Source of the DNA: Anagrus nilaparvatae | Lineage: Eukaryota; Arthropoda; Insecta; Hymenoptera; Mymaridae | DNA: 64,000 nt | Direction: 5' to 3' | NCBI GenBank assembly: GCA_022575985.1 | Contig: JAKSXM010000007.1 | Span: 72,043,001-72,107,000, forward strand | Shown here: positions 1 through 11,400 of the stretch, piece after piece | Position numbering within the stretch: position 1 is the first letter of the stretch | Layout: the number at the start of each line of letters is the position of its first letter | Position numbers and translations under genes: made by a program | The notes under the pieces: model-generated | What the model saw: only the letters and a program-made list of their open reading frames with translations | Database searches by the model: none | Told to the model about the DNA's origin: nothing

Positions 1-2316
1 AGTATCAAGAACATCTGGATCTTGTTCAAGTGAAATTTTATCTAAGGGTACACCAAATTTTTTTGCTGCTTTTTCTTTAGCTTCATTTTCAGAATGAGCA
101 CTTACCCAATAATCATTCTTATCACTCTAAAAAATAATTCATAAATTCATTATTTTGGTGAAAAATAACATTCTGATTTTTAAGTGCATTTAAAATTAAG
201 TACATTTTTATCACCAATAATAGTAACTGCATAAGCAGGAATACGATGACCCCACCATAACTGTCGAGAGATACACCAATCTCTAATACCTTCCATCCAC
301 TTAAACCAAGTTTTTTTATATTGCTCCGGTATAATTTTTAATTCTCCACTAGTAACAACATTTACAGCATCTGCTGCCATTTCATCACATTTTATGTACC
401 TGTAAACGTATTTTAAAATGTTTAAATATTTATAATTTTCTTTAGTAAAAAAAAAAATATATATACCACTGAGGCTTAATAAGAGGTTCAACAACATCTT
501 TGGACCTACTGCAAATAGGAACAACCATTGGATTATCTTTAATCTCTATAAATAAATTTTTATTTGTTAATTCTTTAATTATTGCACTTCTAGCATGGAA
601 ACGTTTCATTCCCTAAATTATAAAAATGTATTTCAATAATTAATCTTTGAAAAAAAATATTTACTTCATCATCTTACCGTGAATTGTCCGTAATCTCCAA
701 TAATATTTCCATCATCATCAAATATTGTAATGAATGGTAAATTATGCCTTTTTCCAATTTCATAATCATTAGGATCATGTGCAGGAGTTATTTTAACAGC
801 ACCTGTTACATAATTTTATTGAAACTGAATAAAATTAATTAATTATTTAAAAAATCAATTTACCAGTTCCAAATTCCATGTCAACATAAGTATCTGCAAT
901 GATTGGAAGTTTCCTATCACAAAATGGATGTTTAGCATGTTTTCCGATAATTGATGAATATCTTTTATCATTAGGATGAACAGCAATAGCAGTATCCCCT
1001 AACATGGTTTCAATACGTGTTGTTGCAACAATAATTTTTTCTTCTGAGTCTTCAATTTCATATGCAAAAAGAACTAGAACACCAAATTCAATTTTTTCAT
1101 TGTAACCAGGTATACTTAATAATGTTTTGCCTGATAATTCTACTTTGTCAACCTAAAATTAAGTTTTTCTAAATTATTTAAAGAACAATCATTTATTTTA
1201 TAAATGCTCTTTTTATTACTTCAATGTCTGAAATTGCACTTTTTAATGCACATGACCAATTAACAAGTCGGTTACTTCTATAAATTATATTTTCATCATG
1301 CAATCTAATGAAAGCTTCTGCAACAGCTCGACACATTTTGGGATCCATTGTAAACACAGCTCTATCCCAATCAAAAGAACTACCAATTCTTTTTAACTGA
1401 TTATAGATTACATCACCTTTTCTATAAATTAATTGATCAAAATAATTCATAAAAATTTAAGGATTAATTATAATATAAATGCATTTTATTTACTCATTTT
1501 TCCATTCCCAAATTTTTTCAATAAACTTTTCTCTACCTAAATCATGACGAGTTTTCTTTTCTTCCCTCCATAACTTTTTCTCAACAACTACTTGAGTAGC
1601 AATACCAGCATGATCACAACCTGGATTCCAAAGAGTGGTTTTACCATTCATTCGATGCCTGAATAATGAAATAAATTAAATTAAAAAATTAATTACTATT
1701 ATATTATTAAATTTCTAACCATCTTGTTAAAGCATCTTGTATAGAATTAGTCAAAGCATGCCCAAGATGAAGAAATCCTGTTACATTTGGTGGCGGTATA
1801 ATCATGGTGAATTTTCCTTTTGAATTGTCATTGTTTAAATTTTTTGACTGTATTAAAAGAGTTAATTTTATTATTTGATCTTGATAAAATATATAAAAAT
1901 AAATTCTTACAAAGTATTCTGGCTTAAAAAATCCACTTTTTTCCCACCAACTGTACCAAGCGGCTTCAACATATTGAGGACTATAAGCATCTGGCATTTG
2001 ACAAGATACATCTTTTTTCTCTCCCGGTGATGTACTTGATGTATAAACAGCTGATGTTTTGGTTTGTTCTTTCTTTTTTTCATTTTTCTAAAAAAAATAA
2101 TTTATTAATTATTGATTATTGAAAAACATTGTTTACAGAGAATGTCGTTTTGACAGGCTTTACATCAGTTTTTTCTTTAGCTGATGAAGTATTTTTCTTT
2201 TCTTGCTTTTGCTTAAATTTTTCTAATTTAGCTAATCTTTGTTTTTCCTTTTCCAGCTGTTTAGCAGTCTTAACTGGTTCAGTCGGAATTTGATTTGCAG
2301 TTTCTTGATCTTCCAT
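1..2316 (-). CDS. VARS: Valine--tRNA ligase, cytosolic (ValRS), 3' part off the left edge
   Basis: Class I aminoacyl-tRNA synthetase that charges tRNA-Val. Ten exons can be joined without breaking frame: 2316-2144, 2087-1911, 1847-1721, 1658-1494, 1421-1220, 1152-864, 802-678, 612-467, 399-204 and 126 to the edge. The product starts MEDQETANQ with a lysine-rich, probably coiled N-terminal extension instead of a mitochondrial presequence or GST-like domain. Then come the start of the catalytic fold ([20 protein letters not shown]), the HIGH-type site HLGH inside [17 protein letters not shown], the CP1 editing domain with [17 protein letters not shown] and the AHDPNDYE editing motif, and the return to the catalytic core at [19 protein letters not shown]. 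The KMSKS loop, anticodon-binding domain and C-terminal coiled coil lie beyond position 1. The second-codon-in ATG was preferred to a TTG just upstream. It diverges from GET4, 593 bp away. Family identification is secure; the donor at 203 is chosen because the alternative one hits a stop. Confidence 0.97.
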
Positions 2317-2909
2317 CTTCAAATGAAAATTTGTATATTAACTGAACTGAAAGAAAATTAACATAAAATTAGTTTTATATAATAGGTATGCATAAAGTTC
2401 ATTGGAAAATCGTTAAATGAAGTTAAAAAAATTAACGACTTTCAAAATTTCGCAGTAATACATACGAATTAGGCCTTTTTTTTTTTTAGATATGAATTAC
2501 ACTTGCTTTTAAACCTGTTTTAAACCTTTCAAAAAAAATTAAACTGATTTATACAGCGTGGCAAAAATACGCATTCTTTTCACTAAGCCTCACATGCACC
2601 TCATGGATTTTATTTTAAATTCTAACCATCAAACAGATGGTCAAATCACAGCAAAGCCGCACTAAATGTCTAAGCTGTGCTGCGGCCTGGAATGGAGAAT
2701 GCCTTCATAGAGAGAGAGAGATAGACATATAGTGACTCGAAAAATTGTGCATGAATAAACTCCGATTTCTAGTATTTTCTTCAAATTTAGCAGGCTAATA
2801 ATGTTTTTTTTAATGTAACGTGGCTTACATAAATATAGTTTATTGTTCAAACAATTTTGAATTTTCAAAAGTTTTTTAATAAGATAAAATTTATATCATT
2901 ATTATAAAA
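2317..2909. promoter_or_regulatory. Shared upstream region of ValRS and GET4
   Basis: 593 bp between two divergent start codons, so both promoters and 5' UTRs must fall here unless there are far upstream exons. A short (AG)n run sits at about 2709-2720 and a less AT-rich patch at about 2640-2700. No TATA box or defined factor site could be assigned. The promoter role is inferred from the arrangement only. Confidence 0.4.
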
Positions 2910-3860
2910 ATGTCTTCAAATACAGGCATAAAAAAAATATTTACAAAATTGGAAAATTGTGTAAATAATGGAAATTATTATGAAGCTCACCAGATGTATA
3001 GAACAATATATTTTCGTTATCTTGGACAAAAAAAATACGAGGACTTGATTCAGTTATTATATGAGGGCTCAAAATTATTATTAAAAAAACAACAGTTTAC
3101 TAGTGGTGCTGATTTAGGAATTCTTCTTATTGATGTTTTGATCAAATCTAACACAGAACCATCAGAAATTTATTTTGATAAGCTGTCTGAATTGTTTCAT
3201 TTAATGACTCCATTAATGCCTGAAAGAGATACCTTTAGACAAAATGCGATGAATTGGAGTTCATTATTGAGTTCGCATAAAACAGGTCATCCTGAATTAC
3301 ATAGAAAATTTGCCAAGTTATATTGGCAAGAAAAAAATTATGTTCTTGCTCGTCATCATTATTTGCATACAAATGATGGAAGTGGTTGTGCCGAGATGTT
3401 ATTAGATTTTCATCAAAATCAAGGATATTCCAACGAAGTTGATCTTTTTATTACACAAACTGTTTTACAATATTTGTGTTTAAAAAATAAAGAAACTGCA
3501 AAAATATTATTTAAAGCTTATACAGAACAGCACCCACAAATAAATAAAAATCAACCACCTTATACTTATCCGTTGTTAAATTTTGTATTTTTCTTACTGG
3601 AAACTATTGAAAGTGGAAAACAACCAGTATTCACAATATTATGTCAAACATATTCTCCGAGTTTAAATAGAGATCCAACTTATTTACAGTATCTCAATAA
3701 AATTGGACAATTATTTTTCAATATTCAAACAAATAGACAACGATCATCAGGAATCTTTAGTTCATTAATACAATCTTTTTTTGGTAATATGGATAGTGAA
3801 AACAGTGAACAGGACCTTCAAATGTTTGATTCATCATTTACAACTGCTGATATAGATTAG
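2910..3860 (+). CDS. GET4: GET4 / TRC35, tail-anchored protein targeting factor
   Basis: Single-exon gene of 316 codons matching the Get4 family (about 310-330 residues). Get4 is the all-helical scaffold of the cytosolic TRC/BAG6 complex that passes newly made tail-anchored membrane proteins from the ribosome-side chaperone SGT to the GET3/TRC40 ATPase. Diagnostic stretches are the start region (KIFTKLENCVNNGNYYEAHQ), then MYRTIYFRYLGQKKYEDLI, GADLGILLIDVL near residue 65-75, and LHRKFAKLYWQEKNYVLARHHY near 130-150, which are the TPR-like helical pairs of the family. It has no signal peptide or membrane segment, as expected for a cytosolic protein. The start ATG follows an A-rich leader (aaaATG). 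AATAAA-type signals follow the stop from about 3904. The intron-less state contrasts with its neighbours but does not look like retrocopy decay, since the frame is intact. Confidence 0.95.
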   Translation: MSSNTGIKKIFTKLENCVNNGNYYEAHQMYRTIYFRYLGQKKYEDLIQLLYEGSKLLLKKQQFTSGADLGILLIDVLIKSNTEPSEIYFDKLSELFHLMTPLMPERDTFRQNAMNWSSLLSSHKTGHPELHRKFAKLYWQEKNYVLARHHYLHTNDGSGCAEMLLDFHQNQGYSNEVDLFITQTVLQYLCLKNKETAKILFKAYTEQHPQINKNQPPYTYPLLNFVFFLLETIESGKQPVFTILCQTYSPSLNRDPTYLQYLNKIGQLFFNIQTNRQRSSGIFSSLIQSFFGNMDSENSEQDLQMFDSSFTTADID

Positions 3861-5563
3861 TATCATATAGAAATTTTATTTTATTTTCTTTAATTATATT
3901 AAAAAATAAAATTCATATCAATGAATAAAAGTTTATACATTTTTTTTTCTTTAAAATGCAAATAATATTGAATTTTTACTTAAAATTGCTAGTCAAAGTA
4001 AAAAGCAAAATTTATTTTAAAAAATTATGCAATATCTTTAAAGTAATATTGAAAATTTAAACAAAAAAAGTTATTAAATTTAATTCCTTTTTTTAAATTA
4101 AAAATAAAATATTTGTAATAATGCTTTGATAAATTAACACTTTTGTAAAAAGTATATTAAAAAATACCAAATAAAAAATTTGTTACACAAGAATAAAGTT
4201 TTTTTTTTGCATTAAAATTAAAAATACTTATATTCATAACGCTGTTATAATTTAGATAATTAAATAAAGATATATACTTGGTAATCACATAAAAACTTAA
4301 ATCTTGAGGTAATTTTAATTTTAGTTAAATATTTTTTATGCAATAATTCCTCTCCTTAGCGAGAAGTAATTTCTTTAGCAGTCTAAGTACTTTTAGTGTT
4401 ACTTAAAATATATAAAAGAATTTTATTTGTTTTAAAATTAAGTCCGTAGCATAAAAAAATAAAATGTTATAATATTACGTTGAATTTAAGCAATATGAAT
4501 ACAAATTTTTAAATATGATCTTGGTAATAAAATAAATAAATTAAAACTAATTGAGAAAGCAATATATAAATGTATATAAATAGAAATCTAAAAATTAAAA
4601 TCAATCAACAATTTTGGTTCTGAATAAAATTTATATTAAATTAAATTTTGTAAAATGGATAAATTTTTTCTAGTTTAGTAAAGGATTATGAAAATGCATC
4701 TCAAATAGAGGACACGGTTCTTTAAATCATACTTAATTAAGTTATATTTCTAAACTTTAATACATTAAATTTTTAATGAAAACTTTATTCAGTTCTAAAA
4801 AAATTTCTTCTTTCAATTTTAAAGTTAATAATTCATAAATCAAGCACCGAATTAAAAACATTAAAAAAAAGTTACTGTAATTCTATCCTTACTTGCCTGG
4901 TAAATAATTTTTTGGCATCCAAATAAATGCAAATAATGGAATTTAGAAAGGTAGGTATGTAGATTAAATTTTCTAATAAAATAATTTTTTTTTCTTTGTT
5001 AAAAAAACAACTTGTTTTTGTATTACATTAAAAATTTTATTATACATAATAACATTACAATTATTGATTACATAAATTATAAAGGGCAGTTTATTATTAT
5101 TTGCATAATCTATTGTACAAATAAATTATTTATTATAATAATGAATACACTGCTAAGTTTCTCTGCTTGAAATTCAAAGCGAATGCTATTTTTCTGTTGC
5201 TTAGAGGTGTAGTTTTTAAAAATTAATTTAGAAACTAAGAAAAATTTAACTATAGGTGGACATTGACACCCTTGAAAATTAAACAATGATTCATTAATCC
5301 TAATTTAGATAAAAGTGTTCTAATAATAAATAAAAATTGTTTCAATCATATTTGATCTAGAACATATTGGAGCATTGAGTGTGTTAAAAATTTTGATAGT
5401 AAATTTCAAGCGGAGCAACTTCATAATGTATATAAACAAGTATATTTTTAGATATTTTACATCAATGTCAATAATTACAAATATAGTAAATTTAACGTCA
5501 TATTATAATAAGATTATTTTTCGTACACTGGTTTTTTTTCTGAATTTCTGAATTTTTAGCATG

Positions 5564-5776
5564 TTTATAGTCAAGGGAGGGGTCAAATGGACTTAGAATG
5601 ATTTCGATTTAGGTACTTAAAATAATTTGGACTTAGGGATTTAGAACGATAAATGAGTATAGAGTAGTAAGGATTTTGAGAAGCGTAAAATTATTGTTTT
5701 TTTGGCTTAATGACTTAATTAAAATTATAAAGGCTTGAAAATTCAAAATATAAATTTAAACATGTTCCATGTTCGT
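5564..5776. repeat. Shortened copy of the 1.7-kb 'gacttagaa' TIR element
   Basis: Begins with a version of the terminus atgtttatag..ggagggg, runs through tandem degenerate units of the type ggacttagaatgattt, and ends near tttaaacatgttccatgtt. These are the same landmarks, in the same order, as the two ends of the element at 41362-43094. The interior and most of the right arm are missing, so it looks like a deletion derivative. Confidence 0.65.
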
Positions 5777-6915
5777 TGGCTGTAATCTCACAAACCAGTT
5801 GTAAGTTTTTTTTTTCAAAAATTTGTTATAGTATTGTAAAAAAAATGATGTATATAAAAGTTTTTCAAATTAAAATTTTATCAAACTATCAATTTCTACT
5901 TTGAGATTTACCTTATAGACAACTAATGGATTTAATTTAGAGTTTAGAGTGTTCGCAAAACTGCCAGCGAAATGTGAAATTTCGAGCTTTCAACATACAA
6001 AATAAAAAATAAAAGCTTATTTTTTGCGCAGGAAGTTATATTTTCCTTTGCATGACTATTTCTCATTAAAAAAAAAATTGTAAATTATATTGAAATTACA
6101 ACAACTTAGCATACTTACATTACATAATACAACAATTTAATATACAAAGCATAAATATTTATTTTTATACCTAATAAGTAAAAAAAATTTTATTAGTATA
6201 TTTTATTTGTGATTATTGATAAGAACCATCAGAGTATCAAATTTCATATTTATCAAACGTATTTTTGTTTTAAAATTCATCTCCTTGTTTTTATCAAATT
6301 TTCATAAACTTTTTTTTTAAATTTATAGTAGAACCCGAAGTCTCAACTGTCAACACCTTCATCCAGAATATTGCACAAAAAAATTTATAACTTACAAGAA
6401 GTTTTCTGTTGTTTTTAACTATATACTAAACTAGGTATATTTAGACTATTGAATTTACTGTAAAAAAATTTCATGATGTAGATTTTTCCTCTATTTTGAT
6501 AGGTCACGGTTTTTACCACGAAATAAAAAAATTGCTAACATTTCAGTTTAAGCTCATCACCAAAGATTTAAAATATTATTCATTAAATTACGACCAATTT
6601 TTTATTATCGAAATTATAATACATCTAAAATGAAAACTAATTAATATTATCTACAGTTTTAATTTATTTTTGGAAGAACTTTTTTACATATAATTAAATG
6701 TGTAATATTACATATGCAAACAATGAAAATATAATTTTAAGCTAATTCCAAGGTAAAACTTTATACGGATGAAGGATCTCAAAGCCAAATATTTAATTTA
6801 ATTATTACATTATTTAGAGATTATTGGAAGAGCAAAGTTGCTAAGTAAATATTTTTCTTTTGCGTCTAAAATTTATTATCTAAATATAATGTAAGTGCGT
6901 ATTTAATAGTATATT

Positions 6916-7131
6916 ACGACCCATGGCCAGAAAAATAAAGAATGGCCCAAATCGCACGTAAATTACCTTCCGAGGCGAAGCCGAGGATGGTAAACTGCGA
7001 TTTGGGGCATTCTTTTTTTATGGCCCAGGGTCGTATACGATTTTTCTGCATCAGTGGCGAGAAAACACGTCTTTGCCGGACGCGCAGCGGCCGGGAAATA
7101 CGTGCTTTCTGGCCACTGACAAGAAAAATAT
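6916..7131 (+). repeat. Double-hairpin element, best copy (family P)
   Basis: About 215 bp made of two adjacent hairpins. Hairpin 1 (about 6916-7035) opens with tacgacccatggcc and closes with ggcccagggtcgta, enclosing a second pairing of cccaaatcgcacgtaaatta with aaactgcgatttggg. Its loop region is the small palindrome cgaggcgaagccgagg. Hairpin 2 (about 7041-7127) opens with tttttctgcatcagtggc and closes with gccactgacaagaaaaa. GC content is well above the surroundings. A 70-codon open frame inside it is a by-product of the palindromes, not a gene. At least nine related full or half copies occur elsewhere in this window. The short, non-coding, terminally paired form suggests a MITE, but no transposase source is visible. 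Confidence 0.8.
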
Positions 7132-7987
7132 ATAGATCCCAAAAATGTTTTTAAAATTTGGTATTATGTGAAATTTTTACTGTGAAAATAAAGTTTTTCG
7201 CTTCATTCAGAGGGAGCGTTTTTCTGGCTTATGAATTCTGTAAAAAGTAATTTTTTCACTGAATTAACGAATTTTATTAGTTACTTTTTTAAATTTATTT
7301 ACAAAAAAATGTATATTTTTTAATGGGAGCCATAATATACCCTTTGCATGTTACTTTATTAATTTTTCTTTATGAACCTATTTACAAACTATAAATATTT
7401 CGCACACGAAGTATAAATTTTCGTTGCATTATTTTGTTATATACACTGAGAGAAAAAATGTTGAGTCAAATGTACATATTTGCAACTGGAAGGGTTTTAC
7501 TATTAATTAAAATTAATTTAATTTTAGTAAAGTTATCCAAAGAATTGAAAATATTACATTTTATAATCTTTGTGCATGATTTAATACTATAATTAAGGAC
7601 AATTTTTCTTCAGTAAGATTTGCTACGAAATTTTATTATACTCGCTCACTCTCTCACAATTTTTTTTTATAATTTATATTTTAATATAATGTATAAATCA
7701 ATTATACTAAAATTAATAGTAATTTTTTTTCTATGCTGGTACAGTTTATAAAATATTTGTTAGTAAAAAATAACATAAAAGGCCATTTGAGAGCTTTAAA
7801 TTATTTTACTAATCAAAAGGGTAATTTTTACCAATAAAAAGATTGAATTATTTATTTAATACATTAATTTTCTATTAATTGTATCTAAATAGATATAAAT
7901 TTTAATAAAAATTATTCATTGACAATAATGTTAAATTTTCAAAAAAGCGTCTCGCTACTTACAAAGAAAAATGCATCATAGTAAATT

Positions 7988-8078
7988 TCTTCATCAGTGG
8001 CGAAAAAATACGATTTTTCCGGACGCTGAGCGGTCAGGAATTATACGTATTACTGGTCACTGATCAGAAAAATTAGGT
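7988..8078 (+). repeat. Family P half copy (hairpin 2 only)
   Basis: Contains catcagtggcgaaaaaatac, then ccggacgctgagcggtcagg, then ggtcactgatcagaaaaa, matching only the second hairpin of the copy at 6916. The first hairpin is absent. Confidence 0.7.
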
Positions 8079-8492
8079 ACTCGCCCGTGATTTGCTACAA
8101 GTGCAAAATTGGAACGTATAGCTACTGTAAAAAATCATGCACTCAAATTTACTAACAGATGAATAATTAATTTAATATTTTGATTCTAAATTTGTCTCAG
8201 GTTAAAAAAAACTCTAAATTAGGAATAGTTAAGTAGCCAGCAAGGGGTCTATAACCCCCTCTCCTTCAGATAATTTAGAAACCTTATGTAAATTAAAAGG
8301 ACAGTTTGGGTGCAAGTTTTAGAAAACATTTAGCCCACCCACCCCCCGAAAAAATCCTGGCTGCTGTAGTTTCAAAGAATCGCATGGTAAATTTAATGCA
8401 CCATTTTTTCGCTTGATTTATTTCTTATATTTTTATTTACCCTTACTCAACATATAATTCTATTAAAAGTGTGCATCTGTAAATTCAAACGG

Positions 8493-11400
8493 CTAAAGAG
8501 TACTGATAATACTATCATGCCACGATGTTACCCAACATGGCGGTGATCTATTTATTGAACGATGTTTTGGCGATCCAAAATAATCATCAGAATTGTTGTT
8601 ATTATTATAATTTGAAGAGTTTTTGTAATTACGTGATGTACGGCTACCAAAACTATTACCAATTATGTCATCGTTATCAGAATCAAGCACAACAAATGAA
8701 TTGTTACTACTTGGCTTTTGTTGTTGCTGTTTTGCAAAACTTGGCGAATATGATCGTTTTCCAAATCCTTTTGGTTCGTCATCAACATGATCAACTTGTA
8801 ATCGAAATGAAGGACTCAATGATCTTCCAATTAATGGTCTGAAAGCGAATAAATAAATTAAAAATTAGAGAAAAAGAATTGAACTTTTCAAAGAATTTAT
8901 GGTTTAAATTTAAAAAAATAGGTAACACAAACCTTTTAACGACCAAAGGCACTTTTTTGATAACACTATCATCATGCAATTTCGTATCAAGCATTTGAAA
9001 AGAATCTTGTTCATCCTTAGCATTAACTCTACCAAATCTTTCTCTATTATTATTATCAAACCAATAATTATTACTATTACCTAATCTTGAATTACTACGT
9101 TTTGAATAACTTTTAACACTATTTAAGTCATATTGTGAATTATATTTACTATTATTATTATTACGACTAATACGATCAATTGAATCAATTGGTAATGGTG
9201 GTCTACGATATATTGATTTATATTCTGGATCTTGATCGATTCTTTTTAAAAATTTATGTGTATTGTATGATGGCATTGATGATGATGCTGATTGATGTAT
9301 TACGCTACTTCTACTACTATTTATTTTAGAACCGTCCGCTTTACCTATTTCTTCATCTGGTTTCATTAAAATTGGTCTTGTTCTTGGAAAATCCTAAAAA
9401 TAAATTTAGCTCATTATTTTATCACTTTTTTTAAAAAAATTTTATTTACTTTGTAAGCATCTTTGTATTCGGGTAATGGAGTTGGAGTTGACTGTAATTC
9501 TTCGAGCTTTGATACTAATAATTTCATTTCTTCCTCTTTTTTTAAACGTGATTTGTCGTCATTTGCATCTAAATTTTTATCACTGCTGTTTTCATCATTG
9601 AACGTAAGAATTTCATTGTCTTTGTGATTATTTGCTATCGTTGTTGTATCTTTGGCTTTTTCAAATAAATCCGGGCCTGCTTTTAAATTACTTCCTGGAA
9701 TTTTCGGCGTTCTTTTACCTAAAATTTAAAATCACTTAATGAATTAATTTCGAGAATTTTTTTCTTCCTATTTTTACCATAAATTCCATATTCTTTAAAA
9801 ACATCAGAATATTCCCTGGTAAAAAATGGTTCACCCTCGAGCCTCAGATGCGTTGGACGTCTTAACAATTCTGGTCTTTTAGCACCCACGAATGGAACAT
9901 ACTTTTCATGTGACTCGGTACTACAGTCAATGTTACCTTCCATTTTTAAATTTGATGGTTTGCGTATTGCTTCAATTTTTGAATAATTTTTATAATTTTG
10001 GTATGATTCATTTTTTTCGGTTTTTATGTCCATTTCGCCTTCCATCCTTAACGAAGTTGATCTACGTGCTAATTGTGGACGATGAAAACCAGAATGAGGT
10101 ACAAATGATGAATATTCTGTGTCGCGATTGCCGTGTAAACTAATAAAAAATTTGTTTGTTTAGTATGTATTTTGCATAGATCATTCATTATGTTTAAAGA
10201 AAGTAGCAAACCTTTTTTGTAAATTATTTTCGTTTAAATGATGATAAAACATTTTTTCTTTATCAGCTTGTCCTTCAGTTTTGCTTTTTTCAACGACTTC
10301 CTCTTCCTTATTTTCTAAAGCTTCAACTGCTTGTTCGATATTATTTTCTGATTGTTCTTGGCTAACGTTTTGTAACAATGGAAGATCATTAATATTTTCA
10401 TTTTTTGTATCAATATTTTGAGGTAGAATTTGTTCATCGGAAGCTTCGGTATCTAATAATTTTGTTGTTGTGGCATTTTGCTGCTGAACAAAATAATAAA
10501 ATAAATTAAATTCTTACTTCTTTAATTGACATTAAAAATTAGACTTACTTCGGGTAAATTTAAATTTTCAGTACTCGTACGAAAAGCTAAACGATATTCC
10601 GTAAGAAGACGATCGTTAACATCTTCTTCGGGATCAATTGGAATTAAATTATCCTTTGGTATATCCTGATATCGCCTTCTGCGGTAGCGCGCAAGACCAT
10701 CAACCGTGAGTCCCTCGTGAAGGGCATATTTGTGATCTGGTCTTGGCGCACTACTTCCAGCCTGTGCTAGCTCACTTTCAGGTAAGGATCTGTCAAAGAA
10801 GTTTGCTGATCTCCGATTTCTGTAAACAATATAAATTAATTAATAATTTCAACTTTTTTACCTAAAATTTAATAGAAAATTTATTTTTAAGAATTGTAGC
10901 ATTTTCAAAAATTTCAATTTTTTTCACGTACTAACTAAAAGCACCCATTTCATTAATTTAAAAAGATTTTTGCAAAAATTGCATTTTTTTCGTTTTTTGG
11001 GTGAAATAAATTTATTAGGAAGGAAATTTCACTGAAAAACAGAATTTACTGGAGTCCAAATTCAACCACTTTTGGCCAAAATAAAGATTTTAGATTTCGT
11101 TTAATTTTTTTTACCAAGAATATCACCAAAAATACATTAATCTTTATAAAAAATTAATTTTTTAAAATTTTAGAAGTAAAAGAAATTAAAATTTTGTTAT
11201 ACTTATTACTTTTTCATAAAAGAAAGAATTCTGATCTTACAGGATATGTCCCGAATGAAAGCATCTGATAAACTAAAAATCACGACAAACTGTAAAGCAG
11301 TTTTACTGCAATTCTACTTTTTGTAAAATTGCATATTTCAAATTGCTTTTATGTATGCATTTTAATAAAAAAATAAAACAAAAAAAACAGAATAAATGAT

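Larger units (their letters stand above)
3861..8492. other. Gene-poor AT-rich spacer with repeat remnants
   Basis: No credible gene was found. The stretch is dominated by A/T runs. It contains the remains of three repeat copies listed separately (about 5564-5776, 6916-7131 and 7988-8078). Poly(A) signals for GET4 lie at its left end. TTTATT motifs near 8417 and 8435 (AATAAA on the minus strand) fit 3' end formation of the minus-strand gene ending at 8493. Confidence 0.6.

Noticed and set aside
6942..7154. 70-codon open frame, plus strand
   Set aside because: Lies wholly in a double-hairpin repeat; similar frames at 25476 and 45678 arise from the same repeat and their ends differ with each copy.
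8525..8842. 105-codon open frame on the plus strand
   Set aside because: Antisense shadow of the last exon of the SAXO-like gene, which has proper splice sites and phase.
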